Source of the DNA: Schistosoma mansoni
Lineage: Eukaryota; Platyhelminthes; Trematoda; Strigeidida; Schistosomatidae
Length of the DNA: 64,000 nt
Assembly: GCF_000237925.1 (NCBI RefSeq)
Contig: NC_031499.1
Span: 1,116,001 to 1,180,000 of the forward strand
Direction of reading: 5' to 3'
Shown here: piece by piece, positions 35,728 to 47,144 of the stretch
Numbering within the stretch: the first letter of the stretch is position 1
Layout: each line of letters opens with the position of its first letter
Translations under genes and position numbers: made by a program
Notes under the pieces: model-generated
The model's input: the letters and a program-made list of their open reading frames with translations, nothing else
What the model was told of the DNA's origin: nothing
The model's database searches: none

Positions 35728-38700
35728 GTGACCACGAAAGTTCGCTACCTCGTCGACACCGGCGCAGAAGTTAGCGTTCTTCCCGCGAACTCCAACGACA
35801 GAATTCACGAGTCTGTTTTAAGTTTACAGGCGGCAAACGGAAAGCCGATCGCTACTTACGGTAAAAGGTACGTCTACCTTAACGTGGGTTTACGCAAACC
35901 CATACACTGGATTTTCGTGGTTGCAGATATCTCTATGCCAATCATTGGTATAGACCTGTTACAACACCACAATCTACTCATCGACACACGCTCAAGAAGG
36001 TTAATAGATGGAAACACTAAACTATCTGTTTGCGTAACTCCTTGTTCTGGTTGCAGGTTATCCCCAGTCACGATTAAGCACACCATAGACCCCTCGTACC
36101 AATCAGTACTCGACAAATACCCCGGGATACACCAATCGCAATCGAAATTGCCTTGTGTAACCAGCAATATTACACATCACATCTCGACTACAGGACCACC
36201 TGTATTCTCGAAAGCCCGAAGACTCGCTCCCGAGAAGCTTAGGTTAGCCAAAAACGAATTCGACCACATGATGGACCTAGGGATAATTCGACCATCGAAT
36301 AGTCCATGGTCATCCCCATTGCACATGGTCCCTAAAAAGGACAGCAATGATTGGCGGCCAACTGGTGATTATCGGCGTCTGAATGCAAAAACCATTTCCG
36401 GTCGTTACCCGCTGCCTCATATTCACGATTTGACAGCTACCTTGAAAGGTACAACTGTCTTTTCGAAAATCGGCTTGGTTAAAGCTTATAACCAAATCCC
36501 GATAGCACCTGACGACATTCCTAAAACAGCCATCGTCACTCCCTTCGGTCTTTACGAATTCTTGCGAATGCCTTTTGGTTTAAGAAATGCGGCTCAAACT
36601 TTCCAAAGGTTTATCGACGATGTCTTCCGAGGTCTCAACTTCGTACATGCGTATGTTGATGACTGTCTAATAGCAAGTCCGGACAGAGAATCGCATCTCA
36701 AGCATCTGGACATTGTTTTCGATCGACTCCAAAGGCATGGCATTACTGTCAACATTCAGAAATGCCAAATCGGAACTAACTCCTTAGACTTCTTAGGACA
36801 CACTATTGATGCCCAAGGCATCCGACCCCTAAGAGCAAAGTGGCGGCCATTCTGGATTACCCAGAACCGACCACGATCAAGCACTTACGAACTTTTAACG
36901 GACTTGCAAGTTTCTATAGACGGTTCATACACAAATGCGCATCCCTCATGAAACCGTTAACCGATCAGCTTCGTGGAAATGCGAAATCAATTAGTTTAGA
37001 CGACATAGCCTGTGAAGCATTCTCCACAGTTAAGGAACACATCGCTAAAGCAACCCTGCTTGCCCATCAGGACACTCAAGCGCCCATTAGTATCGCCGTA
37101 GACGCATCCGACTCAGCAATCGGAGGAGTCTTACAACAATGGGTTAACAACTCGTGGCAACCTTAGGATTTTTCTCCAGACGGTTGCTAGACGCGGAATC
37201 TAGGTACAGCACGTTCGGTAGGGAACTCCTAGCTATGTATTGTGCTGTACAGCATTTTCAACATTTCATCGAAGGAAGAGAATTCACACTTTTTACCGAT
37301 CACAAACCTCTTACCTTCTCTTTAAGTTCATCTTCAGACAAGTACTCACCGCGAGAGTCTCGACAACTCGACTATATTTCGCAGTTTACTTCAGATATAC
37401 AACACATTTCTGGAGCAAACAATGTAGTCGCAGACGCCTTGTCTCGAATAAGTTCCTTGAACAGTTTCCAAGGAATCAACCTTCTTAAACTCGCTCAGCT
37501 TCAAAAAGAAGACATTGATCTTCAGCATGAGTTATCCTCGACAACTCTTAAACTAAGTATTAAGCAGATGGGAACAGGTAAGGAAACCTTACTCTGTGAC
37601 ACATCTACAGGTAGGGATCGTCCAATAGTACCAAAACATTATCGACGCAACGTCTTCAATACGTTGCACAATCTTTCCCATCCAGGTGCTCGTGCAACAG
37701 TCAAACTTATAGCCGAACGCTTTTGTTGGCCTGGCATGAATAAAGATGTGGGGGAGTGGGCACGCTCCTGTGTAAGCTGTCAGAAATCTAAGGTCATAAG
37801 ACACAACAAATGTCCCTTAGGCTCTTTCAAAACCCCTGACGCTCGTTTCGACCACGTCCATCTAGATTTGGTAGGACCCTTACCCGACTCGAACGGATAC
37901 TCATATCTCCTAACATGCGTGGACCGTTTCACTCGATGGCCAGAAGCAGTACCGATTAAGGACATTACTGCTGAGACCGTGGCCCGCGCTTTCGTCGAAC
38001 GATGGGTAGCAAATTTCGGCTGCCCTTCCACAATCACTACAGACCGCGGACGCCAGTTCGAATCTGGACTTTTCCGTTGTCTGACCTCACTATTAGGAAT
38101 CACGCGCTTCCGAACGACCGCCTACCACCCACAAGCAAACGGGTTGGTAGAACGTTTTCATCGACAACTAAAAGCTTCATTATCAGCTTCAAACGTTTCA
38201 CAGTGGACAGACGCTCTTCCACTCGTCTTGCTAGGTATCCGCAATGCAGTGAAAGCTGACATTGGATACACGGCATCTCAACTCGTTTACGGAACGACAC
38301 TCCGACTCTCAGGAGAATTCGTGGATCCTTCAGCTTCTTCATTGAACATGGATCTAAACTCTTACACGAGTAGGCTTACAAACGCTATGAGTTCAGTTAA
38401 ACCTGCTCACACTCGACCTCAATCAACTGATGTTTTCGTTCAACCCGAATTACGACATAGTACACACGTCTTCGTTCGTCGAGACTCACATCGACGACCC
38501 ATCAAATCAGCATACGAAGTACCCTCCAAAGTTCTTCAACGCGAACCTAAGTACTATGTAGTCGATAAGAACGGTACAAACGATAGCATCAGTATCGATC
38601 GACTCAAAGCAGCGTACTTAGAAGGAAACCCTAGCTACGTCGATTTTCCTTCGGTACAAGCAAACGACACAGCTACTACACCTGTATTACCCCACACGAC

Positions 38701-38809
38701 AACTGACACACAACTTGATACTTCGCCAACGTCGATAGATAAACCTAAAACAACGCGTTCTGGAAGAAGAGTAAGATTTCCAGAACATCTTAACGAATAT
38801 TGCACGTAG
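35728..38809 (+). mobile_element. pol region of the young Gypsy element
   Basis: Domains in order: aspartic protease ([11 protein letters not shown]); reverse transcriptase ([15 protein letters not shown], then [20 protein letters not shown] and [10 protein letters not shown]); RNase H ([33 protein letters not shown]); integrase with the HHCC finger ([31 protein letters not shown]), the first Asp in [11 protein letters not shown], the second in TDRGRQFES and the Glu in ERFHRQLK. The 3' end carries [14 protein letters not shown]. It drives copying and integration in live relatives; this copy is interrupted. Confidence 0.9.
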
Positions 38810-39306
38810 GACATAAGCTTTATCTTGAATTACCCTTTCATTGCTTATTATAAAAAAATTTTTTTAATATGCTCATTTTTTATTTAATTAAAAAAAACAT
38901 TTTTATTTTTTTGAGCGTATTTATAATTTTTTATATATAAAAAAACCAAAAAAAAAACCATTTTTTTTCCGGTCGCTTTTACGCTGTTTGTAAGTGTATT
39001 AGTTTATTTTTTTTCCGCTCATCTTGTGTCCTTACGCAAGTACGAGTGTATTTTCGACATGCACTCACACGTTCTATTTTTCCTCTTTTCCAGGACGGCT
39101 GGAAAAGAACGACGAAGTTTCGCAAGGAACCGAAATTTTCATTGTACTATATTTCTTTATTGCTATGTTGTACATTTTGGTCCCATAGTTTAAGGAAAGA
39201 CGACCAGACGCTGCTAAACGAAGCAAGCTATCAGAAGAGTGTTTACCAACGACAAACTCGTTGGGTTTAAACTTCTGGCTGGTCACGTCTTAGGGGCATC
39301 ACTACC

Positions 39307-39327
39307 TCACTAGGGGGGGGAGTGATC
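39307..39327 (+). other. Polypurine tract of the young Gypsy element
   Basis: A G-rich purine run (CTAGGGGGGGGAGTGATC) directly before the 3' LTR, where plus-strand DNA synthesis starts in this class. The older copy has a related run before 29749. Confidence 0.75.
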
Positions 39328-39653
39328 TGTAGCTGTAAATAATTCCCCAAAATCAATAGCTCATTAAGTGTTCGACATTGGATGCTGACCATGTTGTTTA
39401 AGTGGACTTGTTTAGCTGAAGGCTTTCGGTCATGCATCCGCACCAGATCACGTTGCAACACGGCGTGGGACACAGCTCCTACGTTTCATTAGCCAGCTTA
39501 TAGAAAAGGTCCTCGATATATTGGTAACGAATCAAATATATCTTTCTTACCTCTCCTCGTCTGACTTCTGGTTTCTATCTGACTGGGAACGATCGAATAT
39601 AGAAGGTGCTACTGGTAGCTAGTTGTAAAACTAGAATATCCGTTGCATCATCA
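39328..39653 (+). repeat. 3' LTR of the young Gypsy element
   Basis: 326 bp, near-identical to the 5' LTR, ending CATCA and followed by the target-site copy ATTT. Confidence 0.95.
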
Positions 39654-39957
39654 ATTTCAATCGTGCGAAATGTTTACGGAATTCTGTACAAGTTCATAAC
39701 GATTCTCCGGAGTAAGTTTCTTTTTATGCCAAAATCAATGCGAAGGCTTTATCTCTTGGGTGTATTAGTAATTTGTAGCATAATAGCTTTGACGTTAAAG
39801 CTAATAATGTACATTATTTTGGATCGTTTGAGTTTCTATGTCACATTACTTCAAGTGATAAATCTCGCAATAAAAGGTGAGGGCTAGCTTCAAAGCGAAA
39901 TTTAACAACCTCAAATGTCATCCACTTAATTGTGGTAGTTCGATTAAGTGATTCGGC

Positions 39958-40695
39958 GGTAGGATTAAACTATACTGCCGAACCAATCAGAAGCTTTCGC
40001 GGGTTTTCAAGGTCACAACGCTAGGTTCGGTACCTGATGCTTACGTACGATCGCTTTACGGCGGATTTTAGGGAAGACGTGATAATTCAGCGTCTACAAG
40101 AGAAGTGATCATAAGATTTTGGCGCGAAATCCAATTATCCATTTGGATAAATAGAGTTTTGGCATTATAGCTGATGTCAGTTCGTGATGAAAACCCTAAG
40201 TATAATTCCTAGCCTTAACCATGAACTGTAAATCATAATTTGAATTCTTCTTACAGGTTTGTAACCCTCATTTGGTCTTATTTATTATTTGACACTCTCA
40301 GAGTCACTCTAGCGTCGCTCAAAGGTCATTCATAAATTATAGTCTCACCCTTAACCCGAAACCCTAAATCGTAAACCATTCCAATATACTTACATTATTG
40401 AAGCTACGTGGTCGAGGCTAAAGGGATTTTTGAGACCTTATCATGGTTTCAGAGGTCGACTACTATGAAGCCATATGGATGTGCTCCTGTGCCGTATGCA
40501 CCATGATTTTAGAACTTCTGAACCTATATCTGACCTTCAGAAGTTTTTGACTCATGTAAAGGAAGTGTTTCCACTTTAATTCTTTGGTTTTGTATAATAA
40601 ATTTTTACTGTACACTAACTGTCTTCTGATTGGCTAATATTTCTCAAGGTCATTTAAGATTCGTTCAAAGGTCGGCAGTATAGTTTAATCCTACC
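39958..40695. mobile_element. MITE-like DNA element, 24-bp TIRs, 8-bp TSD
   Basis: A 738-bp element bounded by perfect inverted repeats: the first 24 bases (GGTAGGATTAAACTATACTG and four more) recur as the reverse complement at 40672-40695. GATTCGGC occurs exactly on both sides (39950-39957 and 40696-40703), an 8-bp target duplication. The interior has no transposase or other open frame of note. TIRs starting GG with an 8-bp duplication fit Merlin, a superfamily known from schistosomes; hAT elements also make 8-bp duplications but usually start CA. The superfamily is inferred, the structure is seen. Confidence 0.88.
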
Positions 40696-40703
40696 GATTC
40701 GGC

Positions 40704-41795
40704 GACATACGTCCGAAGAGATGTAGCCAATCTGGCGGTATTTCTAACATACAACGACAATAAGGGAAAATGTCACGCTATTTCACCATGCAGACGAAGA
40801 AAGGATCTATATAACGCGTTTTCCCTTAGCTTACCCCGTATTTACACCTAGTTAACCTTTTCCGTAGCTTGCGTTACTAAATGTTTGTTTAATGGTGTTC
40901 AAAATGGACCCAGTCACCTACTTTTTAAGGCAGTTTTTACTCCCGGTAGTTTTGCCTACTCTTATTGATCGGTCATAGTGTCGATCAACGTGAATTTTAC
41001 CATTCGCGTTCGGCTAGTTACATTTATTGAGAAGTTCGAGATTAACCTCATGTTGAACAGTTTTTTCAGTGCTTTTTCTTCATAATCTATTCCTCAGTAC
41101 GTTAAAGATCACATATTTCTTTCCAATAAGGCCTCAAATAAATCCGTAAAGACAGTTACAAATGGATGTTTACGGATAGTTATAAAAATGTTAACGTCCT
41201 ACAACCGTTTTGGGAAACTTTCTGTACCTGTAGCGCAGGAAAGATATCTGTATACTAACTGGACGTCGGGTACTGTACACAAGTTTCCTCTATGTGTTTA
41301 CTCCTGACCTTTGGTAGTAGAGAATACTCGTAATATACAAATGACTTCAAGTCGTTCTTCTTGCCCATTATAGTTGTGATATCATTAATAAGTGCGCCAT
41401 AGGTAAATTAGTGTGGAAGGTTGATAATTTTATGTAACAGGCAAACATTTATCAGCTTAGACTCAAGGTAGACAGTTACTACATATATCAGTCAAGTATT
41501 GAATAACAAACAGGAGAATGTATTCTCATTACGGTTTTTACGTACTCCTTAGTTATTCACACATTTTTATAGTTAGGCCAGTATAAAATATTAGATATAC
41601 AGTTCTGGGCCAATGTATGCAAAATCTTTAGTTTATTTTCATCCGACAATTTTTGCTATTTAAAAGTAATATCCTATTTTGTCACAACAATTATTTACTT
41701 TGATAAGTCCATTTCTGGTTATATCCTTTTTAGATGAATGGGGCTTCTTTGTTCAAACAATCAATAATTCAATTACTAATAGGTCATTACATTAA
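40704..41795. other. No gene recognised
   Basis: About 1.1 kb of AT-rich DNA without a conserved frame, RNA gene or repeat I can name. Confidence 0.5.
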
Positions 41796-41799
41796 AGTA

Positions 41800-42922
41800 T
41801 GTTACTTACTCGCGCCTGTTACTCCCAATGGAGCACAGGCCGCCGACCAGCATTCTCCAACCCACTCTGTCCTGGGCCTTCATTCCTAGTTCATTCTCTT
41901 CATGTTTATCTCCAATTCTCAACCTTGTGTCCTTTGGTCCTCCTCTTCTCCTTTGGCCCTGAGGATTCCAAGTGAGGGCTTGCCTTGTGACGCAGTTGGG
42001 TGCTTTCCTCAATGTGTCCGATCCACTTACAGTGTTTCTTCCTCCGCTGGAATCTGGTTTGTTGTCTCCCATAGTAGCTTGTTGTTGATAGTGTCTGGCC
42101 AACAGATCCGAAGTATCTTGCGTAGACAACTATTAATAAACACTTATATCTTCTGGATGATGGCTTTCTTAGTTCTCCACGTCTCCGCCCCATACAGTAG
42201 GACTGTCTTGACATTTGTATTGAAAATTCTGATGTTGGTGTTGCTTAACAATTGTTTTGAAATCCAGATGTTCTTCAGTTGTAAATATGCTGCTCTTGCT
42301 TTGTCGATCCTCGCCTTCACATCTGCATCAGATCCACCTTGTTCGTCGATAATGCTGCCCAGGCATGTAAAGGTTTCCACATCCTCCAAAGCTTCTCCGT
42401 CAAGTGTAATTCGGTTGGTGCATGTTGTATCGTATCGGAGTCTTGCTTTTTCTTTTGCTTATATTAAGACCTACTGCTGCTGAGGCTACTGCTAGAGTGG
42501 TCGTTTCCTCCTACATTTGTTGTTGCGTGTGTGATAGAAGAGCCAGATCATCTACAAAGTCTAAACCATTCAGATGCATTTTAGCTATCTACTGTAGCCC
42601 GTGCTTCTCTCCAGATGTTGTCGTCTTCATAATCCAGAAAATCACCGGGGGAAAGAGAAAGGGTGAGAGTAAGCAACCTTGTCTGACACCGGTCTTTACT
42701 TCGAACGAGTCTGTGGGCTGTCCTCTATGCACGATTTTGCAGTTCGATCCATCATAAGAATTCCGTATGATATTGACTATCGCCTAAGGCACGCCGTAGT
42801 GTCAAGGAAGCCTCCATAGTGTTGTTCTGTCCAGTCTATCAAATCGTTTCTCGAGGTCAATGAAGTTGATGTAGAGTGGTGGATTCCAATCAATTGATTG
42901 TTCTACAGTGATCCGTAGAGTT
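41800..42922 (-). mobile_element. RTE-like LINE (family B), 3' half
   Basis: Minus-strand LINE end matching 57860-59400: near 42600-42900 the RT core (IDWNPPLYINFIDLEKRF, FFRFAPG-like remnants and TGVRQGCLLSPFPFP-type sequence), then [51 protein letters not shown], and in another frame [20 protein letters not shown] and [20 protein letters not shown]. Frameshifts are present. The 3' end is near 41800. On its 5' side it is cut by the tail of another LINE. Confidence 0.8.
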
Positions 42923-42925
42923 GCG

Positions 42926-43372
42926 ATTATTTATTTATTTATTTATTTAAAAACACAAATATTGGTACAAGAGGGCACCAGATATATACGCGCCACACAA
43001 AACAATAAGAATGGGAAGAGAAAGGGGGAAGATGCGTATATATAAAAGGAAAAAATAGGATGAAAAAAAGAGAAGAGTAATGATGGGGGGAACTGAAATG
43101 TACAACCAGAAGACTCTTTCAGTTAAGAAGGTTATAACCATTCTTTATGAAGAAAGTAAAAGAAGGTTACAGCAGGATCGCCACTGGATTCTATCCTGAG
43201 CCATATCTGATAACGTCTCTAGCCACTGTGTTGCACCATCTCTCGGACCCCAGCCAGGGAGTCGTGAAGGACCAACAGAAGACAACTCTTTGCAGCATTC
43301 TTTCATACCACGACACCATGTCATACACTGACCACCTCTCCGCCTTTTCCAACCAGTCCCAGAGTCGGCGAA
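42926..43372 (-). mobile_element. SR2-type LINE 3' end with AAATA tail
   Basis: Minus-strand copy of the LINE end at 33182-33585: 404 bp with about two mismatches seen (42969-43372), encoding ADSGTGWKRRRGGQCMTW and QDRIQWRSCCNLLLLSS. Unlike that copy it keeps its 3' terminus, GTACCAATATTTGTGTTTTT followed by five or so AAAT units, and it runs straight into the family B LINE. Upstream at 43373 it joins Gypsy integrase sequence without a gap. Confidence 0.88.
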
Positions 43373-44330
43373 GGGACATTTTTTGTGTCTAATCACCTTA
43401 GATTTCTGGCAGCTTACACAACAGCGTGCCCACTCCCTCATGTCTTTATTCATACCAGGCCAGCAAAATCGTTTTGCTATGAGCTTGTTAGTTGCACGAA
43501 CACCTAGATGAGAGTTTGTGCAACGTATTCAAGACGTAGCTTCGATAATGTTACGGTACGATTGGACGATCCCTACCTGTAGATGTGTCGCACACTAAGG
43601 TTTCCATGTCTGTTCCCATCTGTTTAATACGCAGTTTTAAGGTTGTTGAAGATAACTCGTATTGAAGATCAATGTCTTCTTTTTGAAGCTGGGCGAGTTT
43701 ACGAAGGTCGATTCCTTGAAAACTGTCCAAGGAAGTTATACGAGACAAAGCGTCTGCGACTACATTGTTTGCCCCGGAAATGTGTTGTGTGTCTGAAGTA
43801 AACTGCGAAATATAGTCCAGTTGTCGAGACTCTCGAGGGGAGTAGTTGTCTAGCAACCGTCTTGAGAAGAATACCAAAGGTTGCCAGGTGTGATCAACCC
43901 ATTGTTGTAAGACTCCACCGATTGCCGAGTCGGATGCATCTACTGTGACGCTAATGGGTGCTTGGGTGTCCTGGTGTGCAAGCATGGTTGCTTTTGCGAT
44001 AAGTTCCTTAATTTTGGAGAATGCTTTTCTCGCGGTATCGTCCAAATTGGTGGATTCCGTATTTCCACGAAGTTCGTCAGTCAGAGGTTTCACAGGGGAC
44101 GCTCAGTTTAATATGAACCGTCTATAGAAACTTAGTAGTCTGTTAAGCGTGCGTAATTGTTTGATTGTTGTCGGCTCTGTGTAATCCAGAATGGCCGCCA
44201 CTTTGCGTTTCAGAGGGCGGATGCCTTGCGCATCAATAGTGTCCGAGGAAATCGGTTTCGATTTCGCAGTGTAACTTCGACATGAGCTTGGGGGTTGCAC
44301 CATTTCCTCCCCGCTAGAATGAACCCTGGT
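43373..44330 (-). mobile_element. Gypsy pol fragment, broken
   Basis: Minus-strand fossil of the same family as 34338-39653: the end of RT (about 44150-44330), RNase H (about 43600-44090, with VTVDASDSAIGGVLQQWVD and [13 protein letters not shown]) and the start of integrase with the zinc-finger block (43376-43550). No LTR is attached. It carries about three or more breaks and looks older than the full-length copy. It ends inside the integrase, where the LINE 3' end begins. Confidence 0.85.
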
Positions 44331-44469
44331 CATTTACATGGATTTACATTCGTGAACTATAAGTGACAATGTAAAGTAATTAGTACTGCCAACTTTATTT
44401 CTTAGTATTTATTCGTTTATTGAGAAATGGGTAAAGTTGAACTTTGGCAGTAAGATCCTATGGTTATAA

Positions 44470-44975
44470 CATAATCCCCCGAACGCCCTGGTACAGACGA
44501 GGGTTGGCAGAGTCCGCTCTCACATGGCCACGTGTATACAGTCACTGCCAGGGGAGTTCTACTCATTACCTGCATGCGGTGGGGTGTTGTTTACGAAATT
44601 GAAAGGTCAAAAAGCAGATGTCCGGCGTTTTAACCAGGTTGGTGGACATGGAGGACCCACCAAAAGGAGATGGAAAAGCTTGATTCCAAACAAATAGTGC
44701 ATGTAGGCTCCAGGATCCTGAGGGAACAAATGGTGTATGAACCTATTGTTGGTCACTCGCTACCATCAGACTGCATCTCCTAACGCTGTTCCAGAGCCTT
44801 GTGGATTGTACCTCTAGGTGAGAGACTCGCGGAGTGGCCTTAGAGAACCACCTGCTTCGGTTTGGGCGCCCGAGAAGTATCCTAGCCCTTACGTAAATGG
44901 ACTGATTAAGTGTGGCGCATATAAATTTGGTCTCCCTTATACTAATATTTTTCTCCTTAAATAAATGAATAATCA
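44470..44975 (+). mobile_element. SINE-like repeat with LINE-type 3' tail, copy 2
   Basis: Plus-strand homolog of 20940-21475 (see there): CCCTGGTACAGACGAGGG, TCACATGGCCACG, GTTTACGAAATTGAAAGG, GGCTCCAGGATCCTGAGGGA. The tail GTGTGGCGCATATAAATTTG ... ACTAATATTT, then TTAAATAAATGAATAA ends about 10 bp before the ZDHHC16 ATG. It is more worn than copy 1. Confidence 0.65.
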
Positions 44976-44983
44976 CTGTAAAA

Positions 44984-45835
44984 ATGGTAAATTGTTCGAT
45001 TAATTCTTGCAAAAACCCTAAATTACTGCTCTCTCTGTTTTCTCTCAATTTTTCAGCTCTACTTGTGCATTCTCGTTCTGGAATAATGAAAATTACATTT
45101 TTCTCTGATCACATTTACATTTTAAAATGTTTACTTCGTTTATACATGCCAGATGTAATGATGATTAACCTAAACAGAAATTTATCACCCCCCCGATCTA
45201 CTTATCAATGTATTGGTTGGTTTTTAGATTTTATTTCAACGATTTACACAATTTTTATGTTAGAACCAATTTTAAATTGTTTCTCTTTATACCTTGGTGG
45301 TCGAAAAAATTTCGGTCGAACTCTAATCGCGCTAGTATTAACTTATTTGTGCTTGATTCTATGTTTATTGTATACAGTCCTGATACCACGTCGTCTTTTC
45401 ATTTTGAATTCATGCTATTTATATGATGAATATAATTCAAGCAAGTGTAGTTTACGTACTGAGGGTACATGGTTTTTGTTACATTTTACATTGAGTCATT
45501 TAATCGTCGCCAATGTTTATTTCCATTATTTATCTGCTGTTTTAATTAATCCCGGTAATGTACCACAAATTCCATATAATACGTCTAGTAATACTAATAC
45601 TACATGTTCACGATGTTTTTTATCACGTCCGAAAAGAGCACATCATTGTGCTATATGTAAAACATGTATATTATATATGGATCATCATTGTCCATGGACA
45701 GCTAATTGTATTGGTTTGTATACACATCGACATTTTTATTTAGCATTGATATTCATGAGTATTGGTGGGATATATTTACTAAATGTTGGTTGGTCAGACT
45801 TTCGAAGCTACTTATTGGAAATTAATCAAAATCAA
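44984..45835 (+). CDS. ZDHHC16: DHHC palmitoyltransferase, ZDHHC16-like, exon 1
   Basis: Encodes residues 1-284 of a protein S-acyltransferase, a multi-pass membrane enzyme that attaches palmitate to cysteines, usually at the ER or Golgi. Visible: hydrophobic segments near residues 75-100, 108-130 and 165-190, an NPGNVPQ block, then the zinc-binding domain CSRCFLSRPKRAHHCAICKT followed by CILYMDHHCPWTANCIG with the catalytic Asp-His-His-Cys, and YTHRHFYLALIF. The order and the downstream WSDFR resemble vertebrate ZDHHC16 (Aph2). The exon ends in phase 0 at Gln, with donor GTAAGT at 45836. The ATG at 44984 is the first in frame but lies about 10 bp after a repeat tail; Met35 at 45086 is an alternative start. 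The last exon is at 52119-52503. Confidence 0.88.
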
Positions 45836-46493
45836 GTAAGTTTCACTAGTATGTAGTGGAAAAAGTATTTCTCTTAAAATTCTTCTATTACATTGTTAAA
45901 ATTGGATGGTGGTGTATATTATGATGATTAGTTGGTCGTAAAAGATGAAATAGCTTTTAAAATTTGTCTAACTGTTATAAATTTCTCGTATTACGATCCA
46001 ACTATCCCTATTGCTTAGTATTCCCGGACACCAACTCACTCGACAAGTTCCCAAATCAGAACACGGTTGGACAGGAAAGATATCCTATTCCGAATAACAA
46101 AGGTAGTTGGAAGTAAGAAGCACAATAAGAGATACGTTAGTATATTTATAGTTTTTACATGAGATTTTAGAATCTTCTCCAAGTAACGACCAGCTCTGAT
46201 TGGATGAGAATTATTCAATCAACGTGCACCAACACAATCGTGCACGCAATATACTTTAATTCAATTTATGTCCCGCTAACACTCACTAAAATGAATCCAT
46301 GAATTAAACGTTGGTATTCAGCAATCTCTACAAACCTCTTTGTGGTGTGATAGTCTTTTGGTTAAGTTATATTTGAGAAAGTGTTTGTCTCTTTTTCGTA
46401 CAGTAAAACTACAGAATAGACAACAGTTATGTCAGCTGTATAATACTGATTGAAGGTGATCACTCTACTGAGGAAATAGTAATTAGTTGTCAT
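45836..46493. other. ZDHHC16-like intron, unassigned
   Basis: No gene recognised. The stretch at 46140-46230 shares a few words (TATTTATAGTTTTTA, CTGATTGGATGA) with other repeats in the window but is too diverged to name. Confidence 0.4.
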
Positions 46494-47144
46494 CCGACCG
46501 TTGCTGCTACCTTGACGTGGTGGTCGGGCTTGCCTATCGTGACGAACCAGTCGAGCTATACTGGCTAGAACAATCGTCCCTCAAGGTCCTACCATGCCAG
46601 GCAGGTCGGTTGAAGAGCGGTGAGACTAAAAGCAGCAAACCCAAGGTCCGAAGGCGAAGTCGTACTGCCGACTGTACGGAGGTGTGACAGCAGTAAGGTG
46701 TTTCCTTCAGACAACCAGCATGACAGCGATGCTGCCTTCCCACAAGGAGGGGTGGGGTTAGAAAAGGTCGACCCTAAAAATGCACACCTCGCCTTATCCC
46801 ACGGATTTCCGTCTCCGGCGGTAAGGTCCTTTAAAGAACGGAGCTAACACAAAAACTACCCACAAAAAGGTCGTGTGTTACTGACCTCAAGCAGTTGCCC
46901 TTTGGGCACTGCGGTCACGCTCTCAGGTCATTAAGATCACTTCTAACCCCATTTCCTTTTCAGGTACCTCTAGAAGAACCCTTCCACGGTGTGGGCAGCC
47001 GGGAAGTGATAACTGCCCTCATACATCTAACAGCATTCAAGATCACTTTATTCATAAACAATCTCCTTCTTCACTTCCCACTATTCCTTCTACCTCAACT
47101 TTCAACACTAAACTTCCTCTTTCGTTTTCCTCCTCAAGTGTCAC
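46494..47144 (+). repeat. Left arm of a 651-bp inverted repeat (LINE leader)
   Basis: The arm begins CCGACCGTTGCTGCTACC and ends CCTCAAGTGTCAC. Its reverse complement recurs at 47885-48535 at the same length. All translated stretches I compared (60-84 residues each, several frames) are identical, so the arms are at or near 100 percent identity. Confidence 0.93.

Larger units (their letters stand above)
34338..39653 (+). mobile_element. Young Ty3/Gypsy element, CsRn1/Kabuki group (Boudicca-like)
   Basis: A 5.3-kb LTR retrotransposon with both LTRs, primer-binding site, gag, pol and polypurine tract, flanked by ATTT on both sides (34334-34337, 39654-39657). Parts: gag from 34847 to about 35700 with a Cys/His motif like the CHCC type of this group; protease near 35750 ([11 protein letters not shown]); reverse transcriptase about 36200-36900 (YVDD box); RNase H about 36950-37450; integrase about 37600-38800 with an HHCC zinc finger and the DDE residues. 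The LTRs differ at only about three of 326 bases, so the insertion is recent. Family and LTR length resemble schistosome Boudicca. It is structurally complete but broken, with about three coding interruptions beyond any frame change the family uses. Confidence 0.93.

Noticed and set aside
35720-36170. Open frames on the minus strand of the young Gypsy pol region
   Set aside because: They mirror the coding strand and show no family motifs of their own.
40300-40400. Telomere-like words (CCCTTAACCCGAAACCCTAAAT)
   Set aside because: Only a short irregular stretch inside the MITE-like element; no true tandem run of TTAGGG or its complement.
46534-46743. Identical 69-codon frames at 46534-46743 and 48286-48495 as a duplicated small gene
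   Set aside because: They are the two arms of the inverted LINE leader; no start context or domain supports a protein.
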